Below, piece by piece: positions 1 through 9,108 of a DNA stretch of 64,000 bases. The stretch spans positions 1-64,000 of the forward strand of contig CAIYPP010000032.1 of assembly GCA_903928115.1 (NCBI GenBank), given 5' to 3'. The notes under the pieces were generated by a model, which saw only the letters and a list, made by a program, of their open reading frames with translations, searched no databases and was not told where the DNA came from. This DNA comes from an uncultured Planctomycetota bacterium. GTDB lineage: Bacteria; Planctomycetota; UBA1135; GCA-002686595. The stretch's first letter is position 1. Each line of letters begins with the position of its first letter. The position numbers and the translations under genes were made by a program.

Positions 1-1178
<1,178 letters not shown>

Positions 1179-1194
1179 CGGATCTCCCTGCGGC

Positions 1195-1863
1195 TCAGTT
1201 CCAAGGCCACTGGCCACCGGTGGCCATGAGCAGGACGGGGAACGACGCGAACAGCACCGCGAGCGCGACGGCCAGCGCGCGGCCGAGCGTCAGGATCGTG
1301 GGGGCGTAGGCCGGGTGGCGTAGGCCCAAGGTCTGCATCGCGCTCTGGAAGGCGTGCCACAGGTGCACGCCGAGGAACGCCATGCTCACGAAGTAGATCG
1401 CACCGCCGACCGGGCTCGAGAGGCGCTCGACCACGAGCGCGGCGAGCCCCTTCTCCGAGAAGTCGGCCATGCGGAAGTCGACGATGTGGATCACGAGGAA
1501 CACGAGCACCACGATGCCCGTGATCGCCATGGTCATCGACGCGAAGGTGCGGTTGCCCTTGGGCGCGAGGTCCTTGTAGCGCTGCGGACGCGCCTCGCGG
1601 TTCTCCAAGATGGCGCGCATGCCGAGCGCGATGTGCGTGCCGAAGAGCAGCACGAGTCCGACCTCGGCCAAGAGCTTCACCGGCCCGAGGGCCTCGAGCT
1701 GGGCCGCGTAGGCGTTGAACTTGGCGCCGTCCTTGTCGGCGTACAGGGTGAGGTTGCCCGCGACGTGCGCGATCAGGAAGAGGATCAGGAGAAGGCCGGT
1801 GACGGCCATCAACGACTTCTTGCCGATCGACGAGCGCAGGAAGGCTCCGAAACGGCTCAACAT
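1195..1863 (-). CDS. sdhC: Succinate dehydrogenase cytochrome b subunit (type B)
   Basis: Membrane anchor of succinate dehydrogenase, passing electrons to quinone through b-type haem. The 222 residues contain five hydrophobic segments at roughly 18-41, 64-86, 109-129, 153-180 and 190-217. Histidines H33, H77, H126, H167 and H170 sit in or near the segments and are candidates for haem ligation. The length and five-helix plan fit the single-anchor SdhC of type-B complexes rather than the paired SdhC/SdhD anchors. It is the first gene of the sdhC-sdhA unit; the ATG at 1863 opens onto a 182-base divergent intergenic region. Confidence 0.93.
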   Translation of the reverse strand: MLSRFGAFLRSSIGKKSLMAVTGLLLILFLIAHVAGNLTLYADKDGAKFNAYAAQLEALGPVKLLAEVGLVLLFGTHIALGMRAILENREARPQRYKDLAPKGNRTFASMTMAITGIVVLVFLVIHIVDFRMADFSEKGLAALVVERLSSPVGGAIYFVSMAFLGVHLWHAFQSAMQTLGLRHPAYAPTILTLGRALAVALAVLFASFPVLLMATGGQWPWN

Positions 1864-2045
1864 CCTTGCGGTCTCCAGACTTGGGTGCGTCGGACGTGGC
1901 GCGAGCTACGGGCTCTCACCTCCGCCGATACGACTGTGGACCGTATCCCACGCACCGCCGCGCCTCAACGGGCGGCGCGCGAAAAAAGCAGGCTGGAGGC
2001 GGCCCGCCGCTCGCGACGGGCGAGCGCAACCGTAGAGTGCCGCGC

Positions 2046-2525
2046 GTGAATCCGCTGACCCGCGTATGGCTCGTTTGCGCAGACGACTTGCCGCTCTCGG
2101 ACGGCACGGTCGAGCTCGTCGCGCGGATCGGCGCCCGCGCATGGCTCCGCGGCCCCGAGGTCGTCCCCGAGCAGGTCTCGGCGACGGCGGCTCGGCTGCA
2201 TCAGGCGTTCGAGGAGCGCCTCGAGGGCGGATGGAGCGATGCGTCGCTGCGGCGCCTCGCCGACCGCCATCCGGCCGAGTCGGTCGTGATCCTCGCGCAA
2301 CGCGCGACGATCCTAGGGTTGCTCGGAGTTGCGCTCGGGCTCGCGGAGTCCGCCGCGCTGCGCGAGCTGCGCTTCGAGGTCTGCGCGCTCGACTGGCCCT
2401 GCAGCGCGGATCACGAAGGTCGCCCCGCCCTGATCGGCGTCGACCTCGACTGGTTGCCGCCGCCTCCGCCTGCGCGGCGCGCCAAGTTCCCCGGCGGCCC
2501 CGGCTCCGCAGCGACGAACCGCTGA
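2046..2525 (+). CDS. Degenerate histidine-phosphatase-superfamily-like protein
   Basis: A 159-residue protein read from a GTG start at 2046; the frame is open further upstream, but that part has no protein character. The pattern of an Arg/Glu-rich helix, a segment ending in HPAESVVILAQRATILGL, then ALGLAESAALRELRFEV follows the second half of phosphoglycerate-mutase-like phosphatases, where the equivalent of AQRA is normally a catalytic SHGG. The N-terminal RHG catalytic motif is not visible either. I infer a catalytically dead or highly diverged member, not a functional phosphatase. It is transcribed divergently from sdhC and convergently with the MaoC gene. The start codon and the family assignment are both tentative. 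Confidence 0.55.
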   Translation: MNPLTRVWLVCADDLPLSDGTVELVARIGARAWLRGPEVVPEQVSATAARLHQAFEERLEGGWSDASLRRLADRHPAESVVILAQRATILGLLGVALGLAESAALRELRFEVCALDWPCSADHEGRPALIGVDLDWLPPPPPARRAKFPGGPGSAATNR

Positions 2526-2535
2526 GCGGAGGCCC

Positions 2536-3009
2536 TCAGCTCACCGAGGTCGGCGGGCGCCGATGCATCAGGAGCTTCCAAGAGCTCTGGTAGCAGACCT
2601 CGCCGCGTTGATTGCGGACGGCGACCTGCCACTCGATCCAACCCCGTCGCGGCGCGGGCTCGGGATCCCGGGCATGGACCGAGATCTCGGCTGCGATCGT
2701 GTCGTCGGGCCGGACCGGCGCGACGAACTCGCCGCGGACGCCTTGGACGGCGACGACGGTGCCCTCGAAGAGCCCGCTCTGCCACATCATCCCGGCCGCC
2801 AGCGACTGGACGAGCATCCCGTGGGCGATGCAGCCCCGGAAGGGGGTGCGACGGGCGAACTCTGGGTCGATGTGCACGGGGTTGTGATCGCCGGTGAGAT
2901 GGGCGAAGCGCTCGATGTCGTCTTGGGTGACGACGCGCTCGGGCGAGCGGAAGGTGGCACCGAGCTGGCAGTCGTCGAAGGTGAGCGGAGCGTGCTTGGA
3001 GACGGTCAT
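2536..3009 (-). CDS. MaoC-family (hotdog) hydratase
   Basis: A 157-residue single hotdog-fold protein of the MaoC/R-hydratase type, which hydrate trans-2-enoyl-CoA or act on related acyl thioesters. The hydratase signature LTGDHNPVHIDPEFA spans residues 38-52 with the catalytic pair D41 and H46, followed by FRGCIAHGML with H63, as expected for the family. The ATG at 3009 is chosen because the upstream in-frame extension is Arg/Pro-rich and not protein-like. The gene is convergent with the phosphatase-like gene, with only 10 bases between the two stop codons. The substrate is not evident from context. Confidence 0.85.
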   Translation of the reverse strand: MTVSKHAPLTFDDCQLGATFRSPERVVTQDDIERFAHLTGDHNPVHIDPEFARRTPFRGCIAHGMLVQSLAAGMMWQSGLFEGTVVAVQGVRGEFVAPVRPDDTIAAEISVHARDPEPAPRRGWIEWQVAVRNQRGEVCYQSSWKLLMHRRPPTSVS

Positions 3010-3878
3010 GGGCGAGCGCTGGATTCGGGGGGTGGCCGAGAAGGCCCGAGGGTTATCCCAGCGGGACGGACCCCGCGTCAATGCGCCACGGGGCGACCTC
3101 GGCGTGCCGATTCGCGGCGCTCGGCGACAGCGCCCCCCTCGCGGCAATGGGATAGGTTTGGTGCAACATAACGAGTATTATCGGAAGTTGAAGGCGGCCA
3201 AAACGGGCGGCCCCCAGACCCTGCGACGAACTCGGATCGTCTCGCGACGGGACCCGCGAACGGGCCTTCGAACGGGCCGTCGGACTGGGCCCGACGAGGC
3301 GCTCTCCACGCTACGGCCCAACGCCCCACGCGCGCCGCTCCTACGAGCCCATCGGAGCGCCTGCTCACCTCGGAGCCGGCCCGAGTCGGGAACGCTGGTC
3401 CCTCTAGGCCCCCGCTCGAACCTACGGGCCCGGGGTTCTCTCGGACAGCCTCGCGTTGACCCCCGATGCGGACCTTCGAGCCCGTCGGTCCCAACCACGC
3501 CACCGCCGAGTCGGTCGGCTGTCCGCAATCGGCGCTGCACACGGTGCAGTCGCAGTCCGACAACGCCGGAGCGACCCGCGCCGGACACGGCTTCCTCTGA
3601 GACCTCGAACGTGGAGCGCCCCTGGGCCTCAGGTCCACTTGCCGCACGTCGCGGGCACCGCGCGGTGCTCCTGCGGATCCGAGGTGTCCCGCGGCGTCCG
3701 TCGACGGAGCAGCGAGAGCTTCCTCGATCTATTTGCAACTTCCTAAACACTTCGCAGCGGGGGAGGCGCAAGGGTCCGTCCACCCGCACGCCGCGGCCAT
3801 TCCCGCCCTCGGTCATGCACGCCGCGCTCCCCCTGGCAGCGCCTCAAGACGCCGACGGAACACGACGAAACGCCTCCC
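3010..3878. other. Gene-free stretch of about 870 bases
   Basis: No reading frame here has convincing protein character. The frames that stay open give Arg/Gly/Pro-rich translations without recognisable motifs. The texture differs from its neighbours: many GGGCC and CGGAC-type words, a near-repeat of CGAACGGGCC at about 3255-3280, and two AT-richer islands at about 3163-3190 and 3725-3755. The islands could mark promoters, for the MaoC gene (minus) and the lipoprotein gene (plus), or an uncharacterised RNA between them. I looked for RNase P, SRP and 6S-like conserved words and saw none. Confidence 0.5.
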
Positions 3879-4484
3879 ATGCTGACTCGCCTCCTGCCGC
3901 TGTGCTTGCTCGCTGCCTGCAGCGCCTCGTCCACCGTTCCCGATGCCGCGCGCACCGTGGGCGGATCCCCCACGACCTTCGTGGCGGACCTCGCGATCGC
4001 ACAGGCGCCGTTCACCGACGTGAGCGTCGACTGGAAGCAGCGCCTCGACCAGCCCTACGTGTTCGTGGAGGCGCGCGGCAGCTACACCAACGTCGGCCGT
4101 GCCTTGGAGCGCGTCTTCAAGCTGGCGGCCGAGGCCGGGATCGAGCCGAGCGGCGCGCCGTTCGCGCTCTACTACGACGATCCGGGCAAGGTCGCGGTCG
4201 AGTCTCTGCGCCTACGTGCCTGCCTACCGGTCGCGACCCCCACCGAGACGCGCGGCGAGCTCGGCTACGCGGTGCTCGAGAGCACCACGGTCGCGTACGC
4301 GTTCATCGGCGGTCCCTACCCCGAGGTTCCGCGCTCCTATCCCGCGCTGTTCGCGTTCCTCGCGCGAATGGACTGGGTCGAGAACGGCCCGATCCGCGAG
4401 ATCTACCTCGTCAACCCCGCCGAAGTCGGCGACTTCCGCGAGCTCGTCACCGAGGTGCAGCTCCCGGCCACCGCATCGCGCTGA
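3879..4484 (+). CDS. Lipoprotein with GyrI-like small-molecule-binding domain
   Basis: A 201-residue exported protein. The N-terminus is a lipoprotein signal ending in LLAAC with the lipidated Cys at 14. The body (about 38-195) reads like the GyrI-like/AraC effector-binding fold: a VFVEARGSY strand, an ALYYDDPGKV segment matching the family's usual P-x-x-Y-Y-D-P pattern, and a C-terminal VENGPIREIYLVNP close to the usual G-x-x-R-E-x-Y-x-x-P ending. Such domains bind hydrophobic small molecules or haem. Here the domain is attached to a membrane anchor instead of a DNA-binding domain, so the ligand and role are unknown. Confidence 0.8.
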   Translation: MLTRLLPLCLLAACSASSTVPDAARTVGGSPTTFVADLAIAQAPFTDVSVDWKQRLDQPYVFVEARGSYTNVGRALERVFKLAAEAGIEPSGAPFALYYDDPGKVAVESLRLRACLPVATPTETRGELGYAVLESTTVAYAFIGGPYPEVPRSYPALFAFLARMDWVENGPIREIYLVNPAEVGDFRELVTEVQLPATASR

Positions 4485-4526
4485 CGCGCGATGCGCAGCC
4501 AACTCGAAGCGCGCTGACGTGCGTTC

Positions 4527-6164
4527 TCAGCCGCGCGTGATCGACGCACTCTGCTGCGGATAGCAGCAGAACACGTCGATGCGTCCGCCCTCGACACGGC
4601 GCGCGCGCAGTCGATCACCGACCTCGAGCGCTGCGGCGAGCCGCGGCTCGAGGTCCGCGGTGAAGCTCGTTCCGTGAGCGTCGCGCAGCGTCGGGCGCGG
4701 CCCGTCGAGGTCGGCGACCTCGTACAGCGTCGACGACTGCCCACCATCGGAACGACACCACCGCTGCGCCTCGACGAGTCGCGCGAGGGCGCGCTCCATC
4801 GGCGGGATCGACTTCTCGTACGCATCGAGCAGCGCGACGTCGTGGTTCTCCTGCGACCATGCGCAAAACTCTCGCAGCGCGTGCAGCATGCGCCGCACCT
4901 CCTCCGCGCTGCGCAACAGCTTGCGCTCGGGCAGCCACACGGACGCGAAGAGGACGAGCTCGCGACCGGTGAGGTTCTCGAACACGCCGTAGTCCGCGCC
5001 AAACTCTCCGAACGCGCGCACCGCCGACGCTTCGAGGGCCGCGGACTCGCCCTGCGTCCGTCCGAGCTCCCACAGGAATTCCTCGACCATCGCTCCGACG
5101 ACACCGGGGAAGTCCGGAGCCGGAGCGCCGTCGATCCCATCGGGGTCATACGTCTCGCTCTCGAGGTCGAGGTCGCGCTCCAGCTCGCGGAAGAGCGTCT
5201 CGAGGTCCTTGCCCGCGCGCCGCCCCGCGTCGAAGGCCTCGATCGCAGCGCGCGCATCCTGCGGACTGCGCGGGGCATCTTCACTTGCGGCCGCCGCGTC
5301 GTCGTCGCTCGCGGCCAGCGCGGCCCATGCGTCGAGCAGCACACGCCGCGCGACGTCGAGGTCCATGCGCGTGTCGAACGCGAGCGAGTCGAGCACGCTT
5401 CCGAGCGCATCGTCAACGCCGTGCACCACGAGCGACGCATCGAAGGGCGAGCGCCGCAGGTCGTTCAGGATCTGCTCGACGCGCTCCGGCTCGACGCCGC
5501 CCGCGGCGAGCGCCGTGCGCGCCGTCGCGACCGCGTCGCTCGCCGCCGGCTCGATGCGCCGCCAGAACATGGCCTCGAGCTCCGCCTGCGTGAGCCGCAG
5601 CACTCCGCGACGTGCTTGACGCAGCTGCTCGAAATCGGCGAGGAGCGCGCGCAGGAGCTTGCTCGAGCGGAACACGCCTGCGGCCGGCGACACGCGGTAG
5701 AGGGACTCGCCGATCGCGAACAGCCGCCCGACGAGCACGTCGTCCGCACTGAGCGCGCGCGAGCCCTCGGGCTCGTTCAGCGGGTATTCCCCCATCGCCG
5801 CGAGATCGCGCACCCACACGCCCTCGCCCTCCGCCACGCCCGTGACTTGGAACACCGAGCAGCGCGACGCGAGCAGCGCGCGGAGCGCGTCTTCATGGAG
5901 CTCGCCCTCGTCGACGTCGTCGAGACGGTGCAGCACCCACTCGACGGGCGCGCCGCCGAGGACGTTGCTCGGCCGCTCGAGCAAGAACCACTCGCGGTGG
6001 CGGCGCAGCGCGCGCGGGGTCTCTTCGCCTCCCGGCGGAGGCTCGCCCTGCAGGAAGTACTCGCGTCGGCTCGCCTCGAGCTCGGCGGCAAGGCCGGGCT
6101 GTGCGAGCACGGCGCGCTCGAGAGCATCGAGAGCCTTCTCGACTTCTTCGGGTTCGAGGCGCAT
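4527..6164 (-). CDS. Uncharacterised 545-residue protein
   Basis: Not a family I can name. The ATG at 6164 is chosen because upstream in-frame sequence overlaps the likely promoter and riboswitch side. The first third is strongly alpha/beta and contains EWFLLERPSNVLGG and an SVFQVTGV...VWVRDLAAMGEYPL stretch, resembling a pattern I associate with poorly characterised SEC-C-neighbour proteins (low confidence). The middle is acidic and Ala-rich with an Asp/Ala linker at about 335-350. The last part is helical and ends in a short beta-like segment. There is no signal peptide and no membrane helix. It is divergent from the cobalamin-riboswitch gene. Confidence 0.7.
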   Translation of the reverse strand: MRLEPEEVEKALDALERAVLAQPGLAAELEASRREYFLQGEPPPGGEETPRALRRHREWFLLERPSNVLGGAPVEWVLHRLDDVDEGELHEDALRALLASRCSVFQVTGVAEGEGVWVRDLAAMGEYPLNEPEGSRALSADDVLVGRLFAIGESLYRVSPAAGVFRSSKLLRALLADFEQLRQARRGVLRLTQAELEAMFWRRIEPAASDAVATARTALAAGGVEPERVEQILNDLRRSPFDASLVVHGVDDALGSVLDSLAFDTRMDLDVARRVLLDAWAALAASDDDAAAASEDAPRSPQDARAAIEAFDAGRRAGKDLETLFRELERDLDLESETYDPDGIDGAPAPDFPGVVGAMVEEFLWELGRTQGESAALEASAVRAFGEFGADYGVFENLTGRELVLFASVWLPERKLLRSAEEVRRMLHALREFCAWSQENHDVALLDAYEKSIPPMERALARLVEAQRWCRSDGGQSSTLYEVADLDGPRPTLRDAHGTSFTADLEPRLAAALEVGDRLRARRVEGGRIDVFCCYPQQSASITRG

Positions 6165-6225
6165 AAGGCGCGAAATTGTAGGATCCGTGCGCGAGCGCCG
6201 CGCGGGTTTGACGAACTTGGGCCCC

Positions 6226-6456
6226 TCGGCTAGCTTGCCTACCTGACAACTTGATTTCTCGCGAGCGTGGCAAGGGGAAGCCGGTGGAATTCCGGCACGG
6301 TCCCGCCACTGTGAGCCGTCTGTCACCGAGCCCCGTGGGGAGCGCTTGCGCGCTCCTCAGGCCACTGGACAGCGAGGTCCCCGCTTCGGCGGTCGAGCTC
6401 GCACGTCCGGGAAGGTCCGCCCGCGCGACGTCAACGGCGAGTCAGGAGACCCAACG
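6226..6456 (+). ncRNA. Cobalamin (AdoCbl/MeCbl) riboswitch
   Basis: The conserved core is plain: AAGGGGAAGCCGGTGG at 6272-6286, CCGGCACGGTCCCGCCACTG at 6292-6311, a GCCACTGGACAG box near 6361, GGGAAGG near 6410 and the B12 box GAGTCAGGAGACCC at 6439-6452. These appear in the canonical order with plausible spacing. The element lies about 170 bases upstream of the secreted propeller-type gene at 6628 on the same strand, so it is expected to repress that gene when cobalamin is plentiful. An 8-base inverted repeat (6487-6494 with 6532-6539) in the intervening leader may be part of the expression platform. Exact ends are approximate. Confidence 0.93.
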
Positions 6457-6627
6457 CGCATCGCTGCACCTTCGGACCTCGAGGCTGGGCCCGGTGCCTG
6501 TTGCGGAGTGCTCCCATCGTCGGTGCTCCCGCCGGGCCCGCGCCTCGCAGGCTCCGCCCGCGGCCGCACGAACTCCATTCGACGTGCGGCGGTGGGTCTG
6601 TCGACGGTCGATCGACGGGTCGCTCCC

Positions 6628-7938
6628 ATGACTTCGTGTCTCGCCCCCGCGTTCCTCTCCTTGATCCCCGTTGCTGCACTCGCGCTCCCCGCGCGCGCGG
6701 ACAGCACGCTCTCAGGCTTCGCGCTCACGCGCAGCCCCAACCCCGCTCCTTCGAGCGTCGCCTGCTCACTCCCCGACGGCGACTTCGTGAGCTTCGACGG
6801 TCAGACCGTCTCGCGCTGGAACTCCGACGGCACGCTCGACACGACGCTCGCAAGCTACTCGAGCTTCGTGTTCCCGAGCTTCATCCGCCTCACGCCCGAT
6901 GAAGACGCGGTGGTGATCGGCGACAGCGGCGGGTTCTCGCCGAACCCGGCCGGCGACCTGCGCCTCGTGTGGCTCGACGGATCGGGCACGAGCCTCGTCG
7001 CGACGCTCGCGTACAACTTCGACGGCGAGTTCCTGCCGAGCGGTGAGCTGCTCGTCTCGGCTGCGCCCAGCGGCTTCGGCACGGGCACGGACTTGTTCCG
7101 TGTCGACATGTCGAGCGGCGCGCTCACCTTCCTCGGTCACTTCGACGGTCCCTCGGGGCCCGTGGCGGTCGCGCGCAACGGAGACGTCTTCTACGGAACG
7201 CAACAGGACTCGGCGCTTCCCGCGACGCCCCAGAGCGTCCTGCGCTGGAGCGCGTCGCTGCTCGCCGCGGGAACGCCGCTCACGACCTCCAACGCCAGCG
7301 TGTACCTCACGGGCCTCGCGGGAACGAGCGTGCTCGAGTTCGAGCCCGGCCGCGAGCGGCTGTTCCTCACGGAAAACAACTTCTCCACCGGCAGCTACCG
7401 GATCCTGCGCGTGCGTCCCGGCGGCCAGTCGAGCCAGCAGCTGCTCGTCGCCGACGGATGGATCAGCTCGCTGCGCTTCGAGCGGCACGGGGACGGCACC
7501 TTCGACGCGTACCAGCCCGGCGACGGCCTGCGCCTCGCGTACACGACGACGGACTTCTTCTCCTTCGATGACCTCGTGCACTTCGCGCCGGCGCGACCGC
7601 AGCTCGCGCTCTCGGGCACCGGACTCGCAGGCGTCGGCCCCGTGTCGTTCTCGCTCACCGGCGGCGTGCCGAACGGAAGTGCGCTGCTCACCTACTGCCC
7701 GCAGTCGGCTCTGCTGCCGCAGGAGACGAGCTACCCGCTGCCCGGCTTCCTGCTGCGCACTCCCTTCCTCCTCGCCTCCACCTTGCGCATGCCGTTCCTC
7801 GTCCCGACCGACGCCAACGGCTCCGGTTCGCTGACGCTCTGGAATCCCGGCGGACTGAAGGGGCAATACGGCTGGCAGTTCCTCGTCGGACGCCCCAACG
7901 GCAGCTTCGTCGGAGCGAGCGACGCCGAGCAGTTCTAG
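6628..7938 (+). CDS. Secreted probable beta-propeller protein under cobalamin-riboswitch control (BtuG-like candidate)
   Basis: A 436-residue exported protein. The signal peptide is residues 1-24, with cleavage predicted after ARA. There is no lipobox, unlike BtuG lipoproteins. Residues about 28-320 consist of repeated four-strand-like blocks (for example LPDGDFVSFDGQTVSRWNSD, GDLRLVWLDGSG, ARNGDVFYGTQ, ERLFLTENNFS), as in NHL/YncE-type propellers. The last 110 residues (from about 326) form a separate beta-rich domain ending in FLVGRPNGSFVGASDAEQF, of a type I associate with secreted planctomycete proteins. The only visible regulation is the cobalamin riboswitch. A role in capturing corrinoids at the cell surface is inferred from that control plus the propeller fold. 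No TonB receptor or BtuCDF gene is in the window. Confidence 0.75.
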   Translation: MTSCLAPAFLSLIPVAALALPARADSTLSGFALTRSPNPAPSSVACSLPDGDFVSFDGQTVSRWNSDGTLDTTLASYSSFVFPSFIRLTPDEDAVVIGDSGGFSPNPAGDLRLVWLDGSGTSLVATLAYNFDGEFLPSGELLVSAAPSGFGTGTDLFRVDMSSGALTFLGHFDGPSGPVAVARNGDVFYGTQQDSALPATPQSVLRWSASLLAAGTPLTTSNASVYLTGLAGTSVLEFEPGRERLFLTENNFSTGSYRILRVRPGGQSSQQLLVADGWISSLRFERHGDGTFDAYQPGDGLRLAYTTTDFFSFDDLVHFAPARPQLALSGTGLAGVGPVSFSLTGGVPNGSALLTYCPQSALLPQETSYPLPGFLLRTPFLLASTLRMPFLVPTDANGSGSLTLWNPGGLKGQYGWQFLVGRPNGSFVGASDAEQF

Positions 7939-8022
7939 CTGTCTGAGAGCGAGAATCTCGTCGGACCGCGTGCCTCGCCTCCACGGGGTGCGCGGTCCTT
8001 CGCGTTGCGAGGCCGCGCGCGC

Positions 8023-8316
8023 TCAGGAGCTGCGCAGCCCGACGAACCACGGCAGGGCAGCGCGCAGCCTCGGCTCGAGCGCGGCCGTCAGCGTTGTCGA
8101 CTGCTGCGAACAACTCGCGCACGCGCCGCGCATGCGAACGTGGACCCAGCCATCCTCGTCGACGCGCACGAGCTCGATCGCTCCCCCATCGAGCGCCACG
8201 GCGGGCGCGAGCTCCTCGAGCACGCGCTGCACGGCGCGCACACGCTCCGGATCTCCCTCGGCGGTCGCGTCCGAAGCGAACACGCGCCCAAGCCAAGCGC
8301 GCACGAAGCTCGTCAC
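8023..8316 (-). CDS. NifU C-terminal-domain Fe-S scaffold-like protein
   Basis: About 97 residues. The NifU/NfuA-type core is VRVDEDGWVHVRMRGACASC, with the CxxC pair at C66 and C69 (counted from the GTG) followed by QQSTTLTAALEPRLR. Such proteins assemble and hand over 4Fe-4S clusters. The GTG at 8316 forms a 4-base GTGA overlap with the stop of the upstream gene, indicating translational coupling. Alternative ATG starts at 8334 and 8358 would add 6 or 14 residues. Its pairing with the histidine-kinase-like gene is unusual. Confidence 0.8.
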   Translation of the reverse strand: MTSFVRAWLGRVFASDATAEGDPERVRAVQRVLEELAPAVALDGGAIELVRVDEDGWVHVRMRGACASCSQQSTTLTAALEPRLRAALPWFVGLRSS

Positions 8317-8921
8317 GCCATCTCCACGAGCCATGCGTGCGGCAAGAGCAAGCGCCAACCTTCCCCGTCCGGAACCAGGCGAGCGCCGCTGCGCCCGCAG
8401 TCGCTGCGCGCGAACGTGAGCGCCGCGTCGCCCAAGTCACCGCGAGAGAGGCGCAGCTCCCACGCGTCCGGACGCTCGATGAGCGAGAGCTCGAACGCGC
8501 CGGCGAGTGGTTGGCACGAGCTCCAGACAAGCGCGGCGAGGTCGAGGCAGAACGGCGCGCTGCGCGGACAGCCCTCGCAGAGCGTGATCGCGGGCAGGCG
8601 CTTCGGCAGCGTCAGCTCCTTGCGCTCTCGGCGCAGGGCCTCGGCCACGAGGGCGAGCGCGGTTCCGAGCCCCCGACGCTCCTCGCGGGCGAGCAAGACG
8701 TCCGTCCCCACCGAGCGCGCCAAGATCCCGAGCAGCCAGCCCTGCTGTTCCGCCTCTTCGGACGCACGCGCGAGGTCGGGGCCCGCGACGGCGAGCACCC
8801 CATCGTCAGGATCCGCGAGGAGCGAGCGCAGGACGACGAGCAGCTGGGTCGTGTTGTTGATGCGATGGACCAGCGCGGGCAGGAGCGCCGCTGCGAGGCG
8901 CGGGTCGATCGGCGAGCTCAT
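8313..8921 (-). CDS. Histidine-kinase-like protein with degenerate catalytic part
   Basis: A 202-residue cytoplasmic protein. Residues 10-30 (AALLPALVHRINNTTQLL) look like a DHp phospho-acceptor helix, with H19 in the H-x-I/L-N-N setting seen in many sensor kinases. The C-terminal part has beta/alpha character, but I see no N, G1 or G2 boxes of a HATPase domain. A CEGCPRSAPFC cluster (C115, C118, C125) could bind metal or an Fe-S cluster. It lies 20 bases downstream of tRNA-Leu and overlaps the NifU-like gene by four bases. I infer a phosphotransfer-like or purely structural module; the function is unknown. Confidence 0.6.
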   Translation of the reverse strand: MSSPIDPRLAAALLPALVHRINNTTQLLVVLRSLLADPDDGVLAVAGPDLARASEEAEQQGWLLGILARSVGTDVLLAREERRGLGTALALVAEALRRERKELTLPKRLPAITLCEGCPRSAPFCLDLAALVWSSCQPLAGAFELSLIERPDAWELRLSRGDLGDAALTFARSDCGRSGARLVPDGEGWRLLLPHAWLVEMA

Positions 8922-8941
8922 CGAAGGTGGCGCAGGAGAGG

Positions 8942-9028
8942 TGGTGCCGAGAAAGGGAATCGAACCCTTACTCCCGTGAGGGAAACGGATTTTGAATCCG
9001 TCGCGTCTGCCAGTTCCGCCATCCCGGC
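8942..9028 (-). tRNA. tRNA-Leu(CAA)
   Basis: An 87-nucleotide class II tRNA. The acceptor stem GCCGGGA pairs with TCTCGGC (one G-T pair), with an encoded ACCA end at 8942-8945. The anticodon arm ACGGA-TTCAAAA-TCCGT gives anticodon CAA, a long variable arm (CCC/GGG) follows, and the T-loop is GGTTCGATTCC. Confidence 0.96.
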
Positions 9029-9108
9029 TCCGAGCTACCTGCGAGCGCAAGAGGATGCAAAAGCGCGGGCGTTTCGTCCACAGCGCGCTGGCATCGACCG
9101 GAGCGAGC

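Noticed and set aside
3190-3720. RNase P RNA, SRP RNA or 6S RNA in the gene-free stretch
   Set aside because: I looked for the conserved words (for example GAGGAAAGTCC for RNase P) on both strands and saw none.
2894-4540. A 548-residue plus-strand frame spanning the gene-free stretch and the lipoprotein gene
   Set aside because: Overlaps the MaoC gene and the lipoprotein in other frames; low-complexity Arg/Pro composition.
8922-9050. Extending the histidine-kinase-like gene upstream to the next ATG at 9050
   Set aside because: This would translate tRNA-Leu(CAA) as protein; the ATG at 8921 directly follows the tRNA.
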